Below, one piece after another: positions 19,541 to 30,200 of a stretch of DNA of 64,000 nucleotides. Where the stretch lies: NCBI GenBank assembly GCA_008690995.1, contig VRMN01000013.1, forward strand, positions 342,629-406,628, written 5' to 3'. The notes beneath the pieces are model-generated. The model searched no databases. It was not told the DNA's origin and was given only the letters and a program-made list of their open reading frames with translations. The translations under genes were made by a program, and so were the position numbers. Source of the stretch: Porphyridium purpureum (taxonomy: Eukaryota > Rhodophyta > Bangiophyceae > Porphyridiales > Porphyridiaceae). Numbering within the stretch: position 1 is the stretch's first letter; each line of letters starts with the position of its first letter.

Positions 19541-20377
19541 GAGATGATTGTAGCCGCGCGTCACAGGCTGAAGCGCAATACGGTCTTCGTACGGGTACCA
19601 CGACCTCCACACCAGAGCCTCACGACCTTTTGCCCGACAGTGCTGCGCACGAGATTCTTGGCAGATGCGGCGCGCCGGCGACATGCGCACGCGCGCATCG
19701 TTTGCATTTAGGGTTAGGGTTAGAGTTAAGTGGGTGGCGGCATGTCGGCACGTGACAACGAGGAGCCAGCGCTGCGCGCGTCGACGGCAACACTCGCACG
19801 CGCATAGAGGACGCGACGGCATGGTCAGGCTCATCAGTATGGTGCGCCCGGATGGGTAGCCGGCTGCATTCGGAGCCTCAGTAGATTGGAGTACAATCAC
19901 TACATCATCGCAAATTCCACAGGAGGCCCTCTTCCAAGTCGAACGTAGGAATTGGTTTACAAATTGGATTTCCGTTCGTCTAGCACATCTGCTTTGTTTC
20001 GTCTGAACTTCCCCGGGATCGAAAGAGGAAAAGGGGCGACGGCTTTCCATGAGCTCCGGCGGACATATACGGCTCAAGTATCCTACTCGTGCTTGTGGAA
20101 TCACTCGCGCGCGTCCCTTTCTCATTCTGTACGTGCACTATTGGTGCCATTATATTCCTGCGAGAGAAGGAAAAACCAGCGGAAGTGTTGGCCTTCGCCT
20201 GACATTATAAACGGGTCTTCCGTCTCAATCGACTTTGCCGTTTTTCGTGGTCTTTGGGACCCATGCATCAAGAAACGCTGCTCTTCTTGTCGACCAGGCT
20301 TGCAGCCCGATTGAAAGAGCAAAGGCTTCAAGAAAAGTACCGAGACTGACATAAAAAAAGCTTCTCAAGGTCAGACT
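19541..20377. other. Intergenic upstream of DHAD, about 840 bp
   Basis: Holds the DHAD promoter and the 3' flank of the GST gene. The notable element is the telomere-like tract at 19708-19726. Open frames in this stretch have no recognisable product. Confidence 0.5.
19708..19726 (+). promoter_or_regulatory. Interstitial telomere-like / telobox repeat
   Basis: Nearly three tandem TTAGGG units (the last degenerate, TTAGAG), about 170 bp upstream of the DHAD start. In plants such teloboxes bind Myb-type factors in promoters. Here it may equally be a relic of telomere repair. Confidence 0.55.
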
Positions 20378-21298
20378 CTATTTCGTATCAGCGTCTCGGA
20401 TCGAAGAGCGCATGCCTTGTGCAAAATCACTCGTAGCCTCGTTGCGCGCGTACTGGCGATAGGATTCAATGAGCCTCGGCTCGCACACCAACGTGCGCGC
20501 GACGCATGGTCGCGCCCTGACGGCCTCCCACCACACTCGCAATCGCACAAATTCAGGTTCGTGCTCCGGAAATGTCAGGTTGCGGTAGTGCCCACCTATC
20601 ACTAAAAACCTGAACCAGAACGGAGCGAGCGCAATGTCCATCATGGAAAATTCTAGCCCGAGGAAGAATGGACCGCTGCCGAACGCTGCCGAGTTGAGTT
20701 CCATGGCACGCGCGAGCATGCGGCTTTCGTTCAGAAGCGTCTGGTAAGCCTCATTCTGCTGCTTCGTATTCTGGCTGATCAGTATAACATAGTAAGCTTT
20801 TTGGATCCGGTTTGTAACATAGTCGCACCAGATGCGCACCTGAGCGCGTTGGTACGCGTTCCGCGGCATGAGCCGTCGCTCGCTTGTGCCATAGACTTCG
20901 TCAAGATATTCGATCAAGGGCAGTGACTCAAACACGCCAATACCGCAATCACTCAGTGCTGGAACCAGCCCGCGCGGCGACACGCGCACAAAATCGGGAT
21001 ATAGCTCGGTCTTCTCGCGCATCGAAAGCTGCTTTTTCGTGTAGCCACCCGGCTGGCTGGCGTCCACCGCGTACGGATTGATTTCAATGTACGTGTACGG
21101 CAGCCGGAGCTCCTCCAGTGCAATCCATGCGCGCTGCGCAAAGGGACAGAACCACGAACAGAAAAAGTCGATCCCCTGTGCACCGTCACTCGCGCCAGGT
21201 CTACAAGCGCTCCGCTCTTTTATGGTCTGCTCGCCCGCAGCCTCGGTCCAGGAAGCGTCCCATAACAAATCTCCAGCGGCCTGCGCTGCTGCTTGCAT
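20378..21298 (-). CDS. Glutathione S-transferase-like protein (Cys-type, omega-like)
   Basis: A 306-residue protein. A thioredoxin-like GST N-domain covers about 42-135, with a redox-type active-site region CSWFCPFAQRAWIALEEL (Cys at 47 and 51) and later VPALSDCGIGVFESLPLIEYLDEVYG, the cis-Pro and ESxxI glutathione-binding signatures. An all-helical C-domain follows at about 145-290. A Cys-Pro-Phe active site fits the omega/lambda/DHAR-like classes, which act as thioltransferases or dehydroascorbate reductases rather than classical conjugating GSTs. The ATG at 21298 is the first in the frame. It is divergent to the small CHCH-like gene. Confidence 0.88.
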   Translation of the reverse strand: MQAAAQAAGDLLWDASWTEAAGEQTIKERSACRPGASDGAQGIDFFCSWFCPFAQRAWIALEELRLPYTYIEINPYAVDASQPGGYTKKQLSMREKTELYPDFVRVSPRGLVPALSDCGIGVFESLPLIEYLDEVYGTSERRLMPRNAYQRAQVRIWCDYVTNRIQKAYYVILISQNTKQQNEAYQTLLNESRMLARAMELNSAAFGSGPFFLGLEFSMMDIALAPFWFRFLVIGGHYRNLTFPEHEPEFVRLRVWWEAVRARPCVARTLVCEPRLIESYRQYARNEATSDFAQGMRSSIRDADTK

Positions 21299-21685
21299 GA
21301 TTCGCGAGAAATCAGTGGGCACGCCGGGCGCGTGAGTTCAACTGCCCCGTCCTTCTTCGCGCGACCGGCCTCGAGGCGACGTTGCGCTGGATTCAACGTC
21401 GCGCCATTTTTTACTTGCTACCAAGCTTTGTGGAAGCAAAGGACCCACATGTGGAAGATTCCAGGACAAAAGAAAGGGAAAGCGCGTCAACAACGCGGCA
21501 CACGCCCGCCGTCATCTCAAAGGCGCATGTTGCTCTCCTGAGATCGGGATAGATCGAACTACAAGCCCCCGAAGAAGCTGAGCACCGCCGAGTCTTGGAG
21601 CGCACAAGTGGACGAGACTGGGTTTCGTGTCTTTTCTTTTCTTGCTTTCTGTTGTATTCCTCGGAAGCGTGAGCGTCTCCCAGCC
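21299..21685. promoter_or_regulatory. Divergent intergenic region, 387 bp
   Basis: Lies between the start codons of the GST (minus) and CHCH-like (plus) genes. No clear motif is seen. The plus-strand frame is open from a GTG at 21608, but lacks an ATG before 21686. Confidence 0.35.
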
Positions 21686-21901
21686 ATGACCAATCCAGCC
21701 TCCGCTTCTGCACCTCCCCAATCGCCAGCAGTGGTGGGGGCTTGCGAGCACAAGGAGCTTGAGCAATGCTTGGCTGAAAACAACCGCGACCTGAGCAAGT
21801 GCGAGGCGGAGCTCGCGCGGTTCAAGGCAGCGTGCGCGCCGTGCAAAACGGACCAGCAAGGGGATCAGGGGAACCAGCGAAAAGACGAACTTACGCTCTA
21901 G
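21686..21901 (+). CDS. Small CHCH-like (twin-cysteine helix) protein
   Basis: A 71-residue hydrophilic protein. After a Pro/Ser/Ala-rich start, residues about 20-55 form two predicted helices with cysteines spaced C-x7-C-x10-C-x10-C-x2-C. The segment CLAENNRDLSKCEAELARF strongly resembles the CL-x-EN-x2-D-x2-KC core of mitochondrial intermembrane-space CHCH proteins, which are imported and oxidised by Mia40. The first spacing is shorter than the classic CX9C, so the fold assignment is tentative. The length is normal for this class. Confidence 0.6.
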   Translation: MTNPASASAPPQSPAVVGACEHKELEQCLAENNRDLSKCEAELARFKAACAPCKTDQQGDQGNQRKDELTL

Positions 21902-22030
21902 AGCTGCTGCTGCTGCCGTGCGCGCCTGGTCCCATGCCAATCAAGTTATGGGTCCGAGTGGCTGAGGAAGAAAGGTGAAGCACTCTGGTGCAGATAGCCT
22001 TTTGGCCGAAGGTTGTTTTTCAGAACTGAT

Positions 22031-23176
22031 CTATATGGCTGTCGATGCGTCACCGTCTTCTTCGAGAAGCGTAAAAAGCAACTGCGTGAGTACGTCGACT
22101 AGTGATGACATGAGGAATTTGAGCGACTCTCGGGAATACTGGCGGTCCGGCCATTGCTTATTCCGAAGCGGACCAGATGCGTAAGAAGATAGCACGCGTA
22201 TCTTTGACTCGCAGGCTGTGTCATGCATGCCGTCTGGCGCCAGCATGTACAGGATCTGGCTTTTCACAGCCTCGGACGGCACGACCACCAGGTCGTACGA
22301 GTCGAGATCCTGCGGCTCAAACTCCACGGCTAGATGATTGGAGATGTCCAGCTTCCGCCGGAACCATAATGCATTAATAAAGTCTGCGTCTGGCGCCGCA
22401 CCTACGGTCGCCTTGGTGCCTGCACTGTACGAGAAAAAGCGAGCCTCGATGCCGCGTCGTACGCACAGATCAGTGAACATGGCCTCGGCGACGACTGAGA
22501 TGCGCAAATTGAACTCATCAACGAACAGAATTTTGCGCTCCCGTGACTCTTTCGCGCCTCGTGCTTTCTCTCTCTGTTCACCCTTTTGCCGCTGCTCCAC
22601 GCTCGCTGCGTCCGCCCCACGCCACTCTTGCAGCGCCTCGCTAACCGTCAGCGAGCCGGCGCCCGCGTCAGCGACGCTCTCTGTGTCGCCCTGACCGTCA
22701 TCACGCGGCGGCTGGGCAGGCTCGTCCGGCGCTTCTTTTCCTGCCTGTCGGCACGAGCTCGAGCGCCAGGTACTTCTCCGCGACGGGAGCGCTGCCCGCA
22801 CGGCCAACGGCCCGCCTCTGGTACGGCGCTCGCGGCGTGCGACAGGTGCGGATACGACGTGGTACAGAAATCCCGTCCGCGTGTCCATTTCGTTTTCGGG
22901 CTCGAAAGGTTCCTTCAATTTCTCCAACGTGGACGTCTCTTTGCCGTAAAGGGATGAGCGCAACTTGTTTGCGGGTTGAACGGGCTTGTGCGATACTGGA
23001 CGATCTGTGAGCTCGTCCCTGAGCCAAGCTGCTGCAGCAGGATGCTTTGGCCGGAAACAGAGACCGCGCAATGATACGGGGTTGTACGCGAGCTCAATAT
23101 CAGCTGAGTGTGTTTGCGAAGGCGTGGTCCGTCTCACACGACACGCCAGCGCAAAGGATCTCGGAATACGGCACAT
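22031..23176 (-). CDS. LMW-PTP/arsenate-reductase-fold protein with substituted catalytic residues
   Basis: A 381-residue protein. The C-terminal half matches the low-molecular-weight protein tyrosine phosphatase fold: ILFV followed by a P-loop-like segment, then AEAMF, SYSAGT, PD, LDISNHLA and SYDLVVVPS at the family spacing. The normal P-loop is C-x5-R(S/T). Here the Cys position is Asp220 and the Arg position is Ile226 (DEFNLRI), so phosphatase chemistry is not expected. The N-terminal 190 residues contain a possible folded part (SLRGLCFRPKHPAAAAWLRDEL) and a polar linker. The start at 23176 is chosen from the open upstream part and the 107-bp gap to the divergent PPR-like gene; 22888 is an alternative. 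A pseudophosphatase role, perhaps substrate trapping or scaffolding, is inference. Confidence 0.7.
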   Translation of the reverse strand: MCRIPRSFALACRVRRTTPSQTHSADIELAYNPVSLRGLCFRPKHPAAAAWLRDELTDRPVSHKPVQPANKLRSSLYGKETSTLEKLKEPFEPENEMDTRTGFLYHVVSAPVARRERRTRGGPLAVRAALPSRRSTWRSSSCRQAGKEAPDEPAQPPRDDGQGDTESVADAGAGSLTVSEALQEWRGADAASVEQRQKGEQREKARGAKESRERKILFVDEFNLRISVVAEAMFTDLCVRRGIEARFFSYSAGTKATVGAAPDADFINALWFRRKLDISNHLAVEFEPQDLDSYDLVVVPSEAVKSQILYMLAPDGMHDTACESKIRVLSSYASGPLRNKQWPDRQYSRESLKFLMSSLVDVLTQLLFTLLEEDGDASTAI

Positions 23177-23283
23177 TCCACTTCCATTGTGGCAGACGAC
23201 GGTTGTCAGCGCTCGCGCCGTCTCGTCAGGAAATTGGAAGAAATGACAGTCGGGGACCGCTTTTCGGGCGCGCGTGCGCTGCA

Positions 23284-25449
23284 ATGCACAGCGCTGTGCC
23301 CACGCGCCGAAGTAAGAGAAGTGCAGCTCACGCAGGTGACGATGAAGAAGACATTCCGTTCGACGAGCCTGGTGATTTAGACCACACGCCTCTTGCCATC
23401 CTTTCGGCCGCGATGGGAGCTGTCCAAAATCAGGAGTTGAGAATGTGGGGAAAGCAAAAGAAGATGGCCGCACGAAGAGGCCAGCTGATTAGCGTGTTGC
23501 CCACTGAGCACGAGCTCAAGAAACAGATGAAGAAGATATTGGAGAGAAGGAAGAGGATGAAGAAGATACCGCGTCCCGTGCATCCGAAATTCAACGCAAT
23601 GAATCGGCGATTCCAGCGCTCTATCACAGACCCCACGGCTACGGTGAGGGATCTGGATCAATTGGTGGTATTTTTGGGACGCTCCGAAAAGCCGTACAAT
23701 GCAGTGACGTTTAACGCGTCATTGATGGTCCTCGCCCAGCGCCTTCCAGAACTTGCGCTGCGCACCAAGCTTTCAGTGGCAATCCACATTTTGCGCCGCG
23801 CGCAAGTGCATAATGTACCACTGAAGTCGCATGTGCTCAGGCAGATTTTGGCGCTGGCCACGCCGTTGCGCAAAGTGAATGTGGTGCTCGTCGTGCAGCG
23901 TCTGGTCCAGCTGAACAAGTCAAAGCCAACACTGAAGCGACACTTGGATCAGAAATCATATTTTGCGCTTGTACTGCACTGGGGGCTTTGTCGCCGCCAG
24001 GCCCTTGTCGACGAGGTGCTCGATGAGCTGCTTGGCGTGCACGCGACGAGAGACCCAACGGTGTTTGGGAAGCTGATGGTATTCTTGCTACATCATGAAG
24101 GCACAGACATCGCTGCCCATGTGTGGAGGTTGCTACGGCTGCCGGCGCTCTCGGCAGGCCCAAAGGTGGATGCTAGTATGCTAAGGGGGGGTGCGCTGCT
24201 GTGCGCCGCCACAAACAATGCGACCGAGGCTGAAAAGATCTTGCGCAAGTATAGAGAACTTGAGATGAGACCGAGTTCTGACACTCTGCACGTGCTCACC
24301 TCATTGTTTATCCGGACCGGACACTTTGACTTGGCGCGCGAGCTGATGCGATGGATCATCCGGAATGGCTACGTTCTTGGTGGCACAGAGCTGCACTTGT
24401 ACGTGCAAGCCAGCGAACGGGTAAAAGCTGAACAAAGACCGAAGGATAATCCGCTGCTGAGACTGGGCTTCGTTTTGGCGAAAGCGCCTTCGCGTTTATG
24501 CGCCAGCGCGGAAGAAAGACAGCAGTTTATACGCGCGTACGTGCGCGGTATGTACCAGGGGGTAGTTAGTGGCCGACTAGAGCCAAGCGTGGATGAGGTG
24601 TTCGAATGTGCAGAGCGCGCGCTTCTGCTCATTCAGAGGCGCGACGTGCTCTCGTTAAGTCACGTGGTTTTTTTCGCTTCCCGGGCAGAACGCCTCGATG
24701 CGGCGTTTCGCATCACGCGCTCATGTCATGTTCACGCAGGCTCGGCCACATCCGCACCTCTGCGCCGCGCGCTGCATGCATTCGCCTACGACGCGCTGCT
24801 TGAGCAGTCCTTTGCCGATGATCGTGTAGATGAGGCGCTTGCGCTGGTATTTCACCCGGAAGGTGCTGATCCCGAGGTAGCTGCTGCGTGTGTGACGAGC
24901 TTTATGTATAGCTTTGGCCGCCGCGGGCGTCTGGATATATGCAGTGAAATGTTTGCCAAATATTCCCGGTTCTACGGATGTGATGCGTGGGTATCGAGCG
25001 CATACATGAGCGTCCTTGCTGACGCGTCACGCCCTCTTGAGGCTCTTTCACAGTTTCGAGCCCTTCGGGAAACAAAAAAACCTTTAGGCGCCATTGTGTA
25101 TGATACGCTTGGTACGGTCCTGTTGAAAAACATGCCAAGTCGAAGCGCCGGCGTGTCTGGTGGACACTCGATGCTGGATGTCAATCTGATCACTGAAATG
25201 GCCTGTATCTTGGAAGAATACTTGATTCGAACAAAGAATGAAAGTGAAAAGGACGAATTGATTGAGATGCGCGGCGTGGGATCGAGCTCTCGCGATTCGT
25301 TGGTACAGCCAGTCGTGACTACGACAAAGCAGCATGTCCGAGACATGGATCCTGAATCAAATTGGCGCATGGACAGCGTACCGTCAATGGATATGATTCA
25401 AGAGAAAGTGGATGCCATTCGTGCACAGCTGGCATTAGAACCCGCTTAG
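23284..25449 (+). CDS. Pentatricopeptide-repeat-like helical protein (PPR-like 1)
   Basis: A 721-residue protein. After an acidic and basic N-terminus (residues 1-100, with runs of Lys/Arg), the body is a series of helical hairpins about 35 residues long with PPR-like pattern, for example the segment ending FDLARELMRWIIRNGY near 360 and RGRLDICSEMFAKYSRFYG near 550. PPR proteins bind organellar RNA. The repeats are degenerate, so TPR or another alpha-solenoid is possible. It is a clear paralogue of the gene that faces it tail to tail: both share AFAYDALLE, a VT-x5-GR-GR-D-C-E-F block and a central LRRAQ/LQRAR block. The ATG at 23284 avoids overlap with the divergent LMW-PTP-like gene. Confidence 0.72.
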   Translation: MHSAVPTRRSKRSAAHAGDDEEDIPFDEPGDLDHTPLAILSAAMGAVQNQELRMWGKQKKMAARRGQLISVLPTEHELKKQMKKILERRKRMKKIPRPVHPKFNAMNRRFQRSITDPTATVRDLDQLVVFLGRSEKPYNAVTFNASLMVLAQRLPELALRTKLSVAIHILRRAQVHNVPLKSHVLRQILALATPLRKVNVVLVVQRLVQLNKSKPTLKRHLDQKSYFALVLHWGLCRRQALVDEVLDELLGVHATRDPTVFGKLMVFLLHHEGTDIAAHVWRLLRLPALSAGPKVDASMLRGGALLCAATNNATEAEKILRKYRELEMRPSSDTLHVLTSLFIRTGHFDLARELMRWIIRNGYVLGGTELHLYVQASERVKAEQRPKDNPLLRLGFVLAKAPSRLCASAEERQQFIRAYVRGMYQGVVSGRLEPSVDEVFECAERALLLIQRRDVLSLSHVVFFASRAERLDAAFRITRSCHVHAGSATSAPLRRALHAFAYDALLEQSFADDRVDEALALVFHPEGADPEVAAACVTSFMYSFGRRGRLDICSEMFAKYSRFYGCDAWVSSAYMSVLADASRPLEALSQFRALRETKKPLGAIVYDTLGTVLLKNMPSRSAGVSGGHSMLDVNLITEMACILEEYLIRTKNESEKDELIEMRGVGSSSRDSLVQPVVTTTKQHVRDMDPESNWRMDSVPSMDMIQEKVDAIRAQLALEPA

Positions 25450-25520
25450 ATTTGTGCAGCGTTCAGCTTGCTGGCCCGTGCGGGAAAGTCACCTCTAGAA
25501 TTCTGTGTTAGAGCGGCTAC

Positions 25521-27293
25521 TCAAGTCTCGCTATGGTCTACCTTGAGCTGGCTGCCAGGATTGTCCTCGTCCAGGCTCATGTTTTTGGCAGCCACGCGCT
25601 CATTCTGATCTGTTTGATTATTACTAGCGTTTTGGTCCTCGCTGAGGCAGAGGGACACTGGAGAGACAAGCGCTTCGCTTCCAGAAGCAGTCGCACTAGC
25701 ACCTAATTCGACCAGCATCGCTCTTGCATCAGCAGAGTCAGGGTCCATCCCCTGCAGCCGTGCAAAAGCATTAAACACTTCGCCACATAGATCAGGCCGC
25801 CCTAGTCGGCCAAGGGCACTGATGTAGATTTTTGTAACAAAAGCGGCTGCGGCCGCGTCGCCCGCACGGCCGAGCGCAAATTCAATTGCGACGGATAGGC
25901 AGTCTTGTTTCACGCTCAACTCGAGAAGCGCATCGTATGCAAAGGCAAGCAGCTCGCCACTGGTACCTTCACGCTGACTGTCATGCGCGACATGCATTGC
26001 TTCGTTGAAACGCCCTGCTCTTGAAACAAGGTAAACCACAAAGCTTGAAAAGAGAAGATTCTCAGATTGATGGGTCTGCATGAAGCGCTCTGCAAAGTCT
26101 GCTGCGTCTTCCTTGTACCTTTGATCCAGCTGTTCGTCTGACACGCACGCGTGCAGTGCTTCAAAGTATGCACGAAAAACGAACCACTTTTGTCTTTTGG
26201 TGGTGCCTACGCGCTGTGAATCTAGCAAGACGTCACCCAGAGGTACAATCAGCTCGCCGAGCGCATTTACCGTCTCCGCCTCGCGACTCGCACAAATGTA
26301 ATACAGCAGCGTCTTTTCGTGCTGTGAGTATCCCAATCGACACGTTGACCGCAGGAGCTCCAGCGCGGTGTCAAAGCGCCTAGCGCGGATGCAGGTAAAG
26401 GTAAGCAAGTCTAGAGTGCGCACATCTGGCGTCACGTCCAGCTCAGCAAACTTTTGCACAATCCATTCTACCTCATCAGCATTTCTGGAGGTTCTGCAAA
26501 CCCATGCGCCACTTGAGAGGATACTGAAGCTCATGTCTGGGCTTGGAATGACTGTGAAGGCTTGCTCGCGCATGTTTTTCCACACTTCCGCCGCGTTATC
26601 ATAGAGCTTATGGGAGAGGAAGTAGCGGAGCAGAGCGTCAAGCGCTAGAGCGTCAGTTGTGGATCCGTGCCTGTTGGGTGTCCGTACGGACGGTCGTCTT
26701 GGAAATGAGCGCAGAAACGCCTGCTGATGAGCAACAACCACGCGGGTAATTGCACAAATCATACTTGGCTTGCTGGATGGCTGACTCAGCTCCAGAAAGT
26801 GCAGTATGATCATCGAGTCGAGCCAAACGTTTTGCCCTCGTGCGCGCTGTAGCACACGCAGGCCAAGCGCAAGTCTCTCGCGCGGTGACAAGTGGAACGA
26901 GCGCTTGATCAGCTTGAGCGCAACATCCAGGGTTTTGCCGTCGAATGGCGCGGTGGTTGTTCGAACCAAATCGTCCAACCGAAGGACCTTGTTACCTTTT
27001 CCGTTCAGCACGGCAAGAAGCTTCGCGTTGAGAGCTACGGTTTGCTCATTCAGACCCCTTCCGAAGTTAATCGTTTGCGATTTCATCCACTTGCCGTCTG
27101 TCGCTCCCGTCGTCACCCTGTCTTCTGCAGATGCCGCAGCTTCATCGCCACCCTGGCCCGTGCCATTGTTCAGAACAGCAAAAGCGCGCACCACAAACCT
27201 CGGCGCGAGAATACCAGAATGGCAGTGTGCCAGAACCCATGTATCCCGTATTGATCGGAAAACGTTCCTGGCACACAACCGCACGACACTCAT
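25521..27293 (-). CDS. Pentatricopeptide-repeat-like helical protein (PPR-like 2), paralogue of the facing gene
   Basis: A 590-residue protein. The N-terminus SVVRLCARNVFRSIRDTW is an Arg-rich amphipathic helix without acidic residues until the Asp, as in mitochondrial or plastid presequences. Degenerate 35-residue helical hairpins follow, including FDTALELLRSTCRLGY and GRPDLCGEVFNAFARLQG. It aligns along its length with PPR-like 1, and the two genes are convergent with only 71 bp between stops, so they arose by an inverted duplication or have been inverted since. An in-frame ATG at 27356 would add 21 residues ahead of the presequence. A telobox-like ctagggtt lies about 115 bp upstream. Confidence 0.72.
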   Translation of the reverse strand: MSVVRLCARNVFRSIRDTWVLAHCHSGILAPRFVVRAFAVLNNGTGQGGDEAAASAEDRVTTGATDGKWMKSQTINFGRGLNEQTVALNAKLLAVLNGKGNKVLRLDDLVRTTTAPFDGKTLDVALKLIKRSFHLSPRERLALGLRVLQRARGQNVWLDSMIILHFLELSQPSSKPSMICAITRVVVAHQQAFLRSFPRRPSVRTPNRHGSTTDALALDALLRYFLSHKLYDNAAEVWKNMREQAFTVIPSPDMSFSILSSGAWVCRTSRNADEVEWIVQKFAELDVTPDVRTLDLLTFTCIRARRFDTALELLRSTCRLGYSQHEKTLLYYICASREAETVNALGELIVPLGDVLLDSQRVGTTKRQKWFVFRAYFEALHACVSDEQLDQRYKEDAADFAERFMQTHQSENLLFSSFVVYLVSRAGRFNEAMHVAHDSQREGTSGELLAFAYDALLELSVKQDCLSVAIEFALGRAGDAAAAAFVTKIYISALGRLGRPDLCGEVFNAFARLQGMDPDSADARAMLVELGASATASGSEALVSPVSLCLSEDQNASNNQTDQNERVAAKNMSLDEDNPGSQLKVDHSET

Positions 27294-30200
27294 GCTCCGC
27301 GTATGCTTCTTCCCTTCAAAACGCAACCGATGTTGTGGGCGCGCCCGCGAAAACAAGCGACGAAATCGCGCAGCGCGCGGCGCACTTCAAATCACTTGTT
27401 CATCTCTAGGGTTCCTGAAGGGGTTCGTGAGCTCCGAGTCCTCTTCATTTCAAAGAGGGGTGTTGATAAGGCGAGACGCTGCGAGACGACGGCGCCAGGC
27501 TGTCGGTGTAAGAGAAGGCTATCTTTCAGGAAAAGAATTGCTGTGATTTTGCTCGCTCGCTCCGCCTGCTGCTTCTGTACCTACCTACTCAACTCTAGAT
27601 CCTTGCATTCTAAACCGGGGTGGCAAAACTAATTTGGGCAGCCAGTCGCCGATGAGTCCGGAAAAGTTTGTCTTTGAATGGTCGGATGGAGCTGCAGGAT
27701 CTCGGGCGCACGGTAAAGAGAAAAGCCTGCTGTTCGTTTAAACTGTTTCCATTAGCTTGCGATCATTGATTGTTCCAGGTAGATGTAGTACCACACGCAA
27801 AACCCGTCCAGACCCCAGACATATTTAAGCCGATTAGATCTAGGTTCCCTTTTGTGGCCGGGCAAAATATTTCGCCATCGAGCTGGCAGGGGAAAGGAGA
27901 ACGAACAGTTGAGTTTTCGCTTCTAGAGCCGAGGAGCGAGAGGAGGGTAACTTGGTACTGTATCCGAGCTTCAAAGCTCTATTCCACGAGGTGAAACATG
28001 AACCGCCGCGTCCCACGGTCTGACATCGCGATAAACTCGATACGCTGAGACGAGCCTAGAGTGACCCTGAACCTGCTCACACGGACCTAGGAAAAACTTT
28101 AAATCCCTTCGTCTTTTGAAGAGAAAGCTCTTTGCTTTCTTTAAATTCTCTCTGTCGCAATATCCGGGATTACGTCTTGGAAGATATTTTCAAGGGCGTG
28201 GGAGTGAAATTACGGGGCCGAGGACCGTTTGGTCATGGGCTCCGTGGTGTTCCTGCGCGGTCTGTGTTTTCTTCTCTTTCGCACGTTGAATTTTACCGTG
28301 AGATTTCCCTCGCACGCTTTTACGAATTCTCCTGTTTCCTTCTTCCCCTGAGGGTGACCCCTCGAGGCATGGGGCGCGCTATTTATATTGATGACGGAAG
28401 CTTGAAACAACAGACGGTCGTGAGACACAACTGAAAGCACGCGTGTACAGTCCGGAGTCGCAACACTCTCTCCTGCTGTGAAAGCTGCTCGCGACCCATA
28501 ATTTATGCCATACTTTGAGCTGTTCTCTGCGATCGACAACGGCTTGGCGGAGAGGATGTACATGCAGCGCACACGGCTATCACAATACTTGCTCGCGCTG
28601 GTGTAGACTCATAATTTTACGATTCCGAAATGGTCATACGTGAACGATACGCGGCTAAGGTGCGCACTGCGCTTTTCTATTTGCTGTCTCATAATTTGAG
28701 TCGGGAATGGCGTGATTCTTACAATCGTGGTGGAGTGAAACTGTGTGCTTGCTCTAACTCTGCTAAGAGCCGCTTTTATCTTAGTCGGCTAGAGTTTAAA
28801 GAAAGCGAGATGAGGTCTACCAGTATATAAACCCATGAAAGGACGGGCGAACGTGAACACTCTACCTGCTTTGCTGGAGGCTGCCCGTGGGTAGCTAAAT
28901 TATAGCCCCAAAGCACGCGAACACCTGTTGCATTCGCCCGTGTAGGAGCTTTTAGAGCTTCTATCAGACTCCTCTCGTCGCTCATCTCTGCTCCGCGTCA
29001 GGCGATCCCACGGGGTGGAAGAATTGGTGTTATTCGCGACACTGTTACCCTTCTGCATTGATGTGCTCCTTTCTCGCCGTCGCTCGCGGCGCACGCAAAC
29101 GCCGGACGAGGAGTTGAGGGTTGAGGCAGCCTTCAAAAACATTACACGCAGCTTCGGCTGTACTTACTTTATTGGTTGCGCTATAATTTGACTCTTTCCC
29201 TTTCTGCTGGACGTTCAGGACGCTGCTTTGAAATGCACCAGATCTTCAATACCCTTTCCCCTTTTGCGGGTGGCACGAGATCGAAAACGCTCGCATCGCC
29301 TTCCTTAAGTATCGTAACCAGGATGCTCTCCATCAGTCCGTGCGTCGACATTAGTTCTCCTTTCAGGTCTAGAATACTACTGAAAGAAAACCTCAAAAAA
29401 ACCAATGGAAAGCTATATTTCCCGCTTTCACTAGATTTCGAGTGGCTACGAGCTTTTCCAAAAGTTTATCAAGAGCGTTTCCTGAGTTTTCATAGCACTC
29501 AATCATTCCAAGCGTCCGAAGCTCCTTTGAAAGCCGTTGCCTGCTTTCCTGGTTCACGCGCGGGGTAATGTCGAATTTGGCAATTAGAATCTGTATCGTG
29601 CTACCTTTTTTTTTTTTTTTTTTTCTGAAAGCAGAATTATAGCATGTAAATTGGCTCGGCAGATGTCGTCACCGTTAAATCCGTTATCTTTCTCTTTCCG
29701 CAGCGAAGTTTCCAGGTCCTGTTTGTTGACGGATGTTCACTCAAGGAATTTCGCCCGAGTTTTTGTTTTTCTTGTTTCCTTTCTGCCTGTCCGAGCACGA
29801 CATGACCGGCAATTCCAGTAAGGTCCATCGCATTTTGTGGTTTTCCCTCCCGTTGGGGACAGCAAAGCACTCCGAGAATGGCAATGCAAATTATCGTCAG
29901 TTTCCCACGTCTAGAGGTTCCTATGAACATGGACTTTTCTAGAATCCCGAGCCAAATACTAGAAACCTTTAGAAGTGGTTCAGCAGTTTCGCGAAGAAAG
30001 TGGACTTGTAGAGACACGGAGTCGAAAAAATAAAAGCACATCTTTCCACGACTTGAAATTGCGCGACAAGTCATGAGGCTTCCTGAACCATGTGATGAGA
30101 CCGGTACCATTGAGTGACTCATCTTATCCATCTACGCGGCGTGCAAGCGATCTGGGGCATCCAAATTGAACTATTCCCAACTGAAAAAGAAACAAATTCC

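Noticed and set aside
19708-19726. Chromosome end
   Set aside because: Fewer than three units, with single-copy genes on both sides.
29637-30131. 164-codon open frame on the minus strand in the gene-poor island
   Set aside because: No recognisable domain, targeting signal or promoter, so I did not call it a gene; a conserved homologue would change this.
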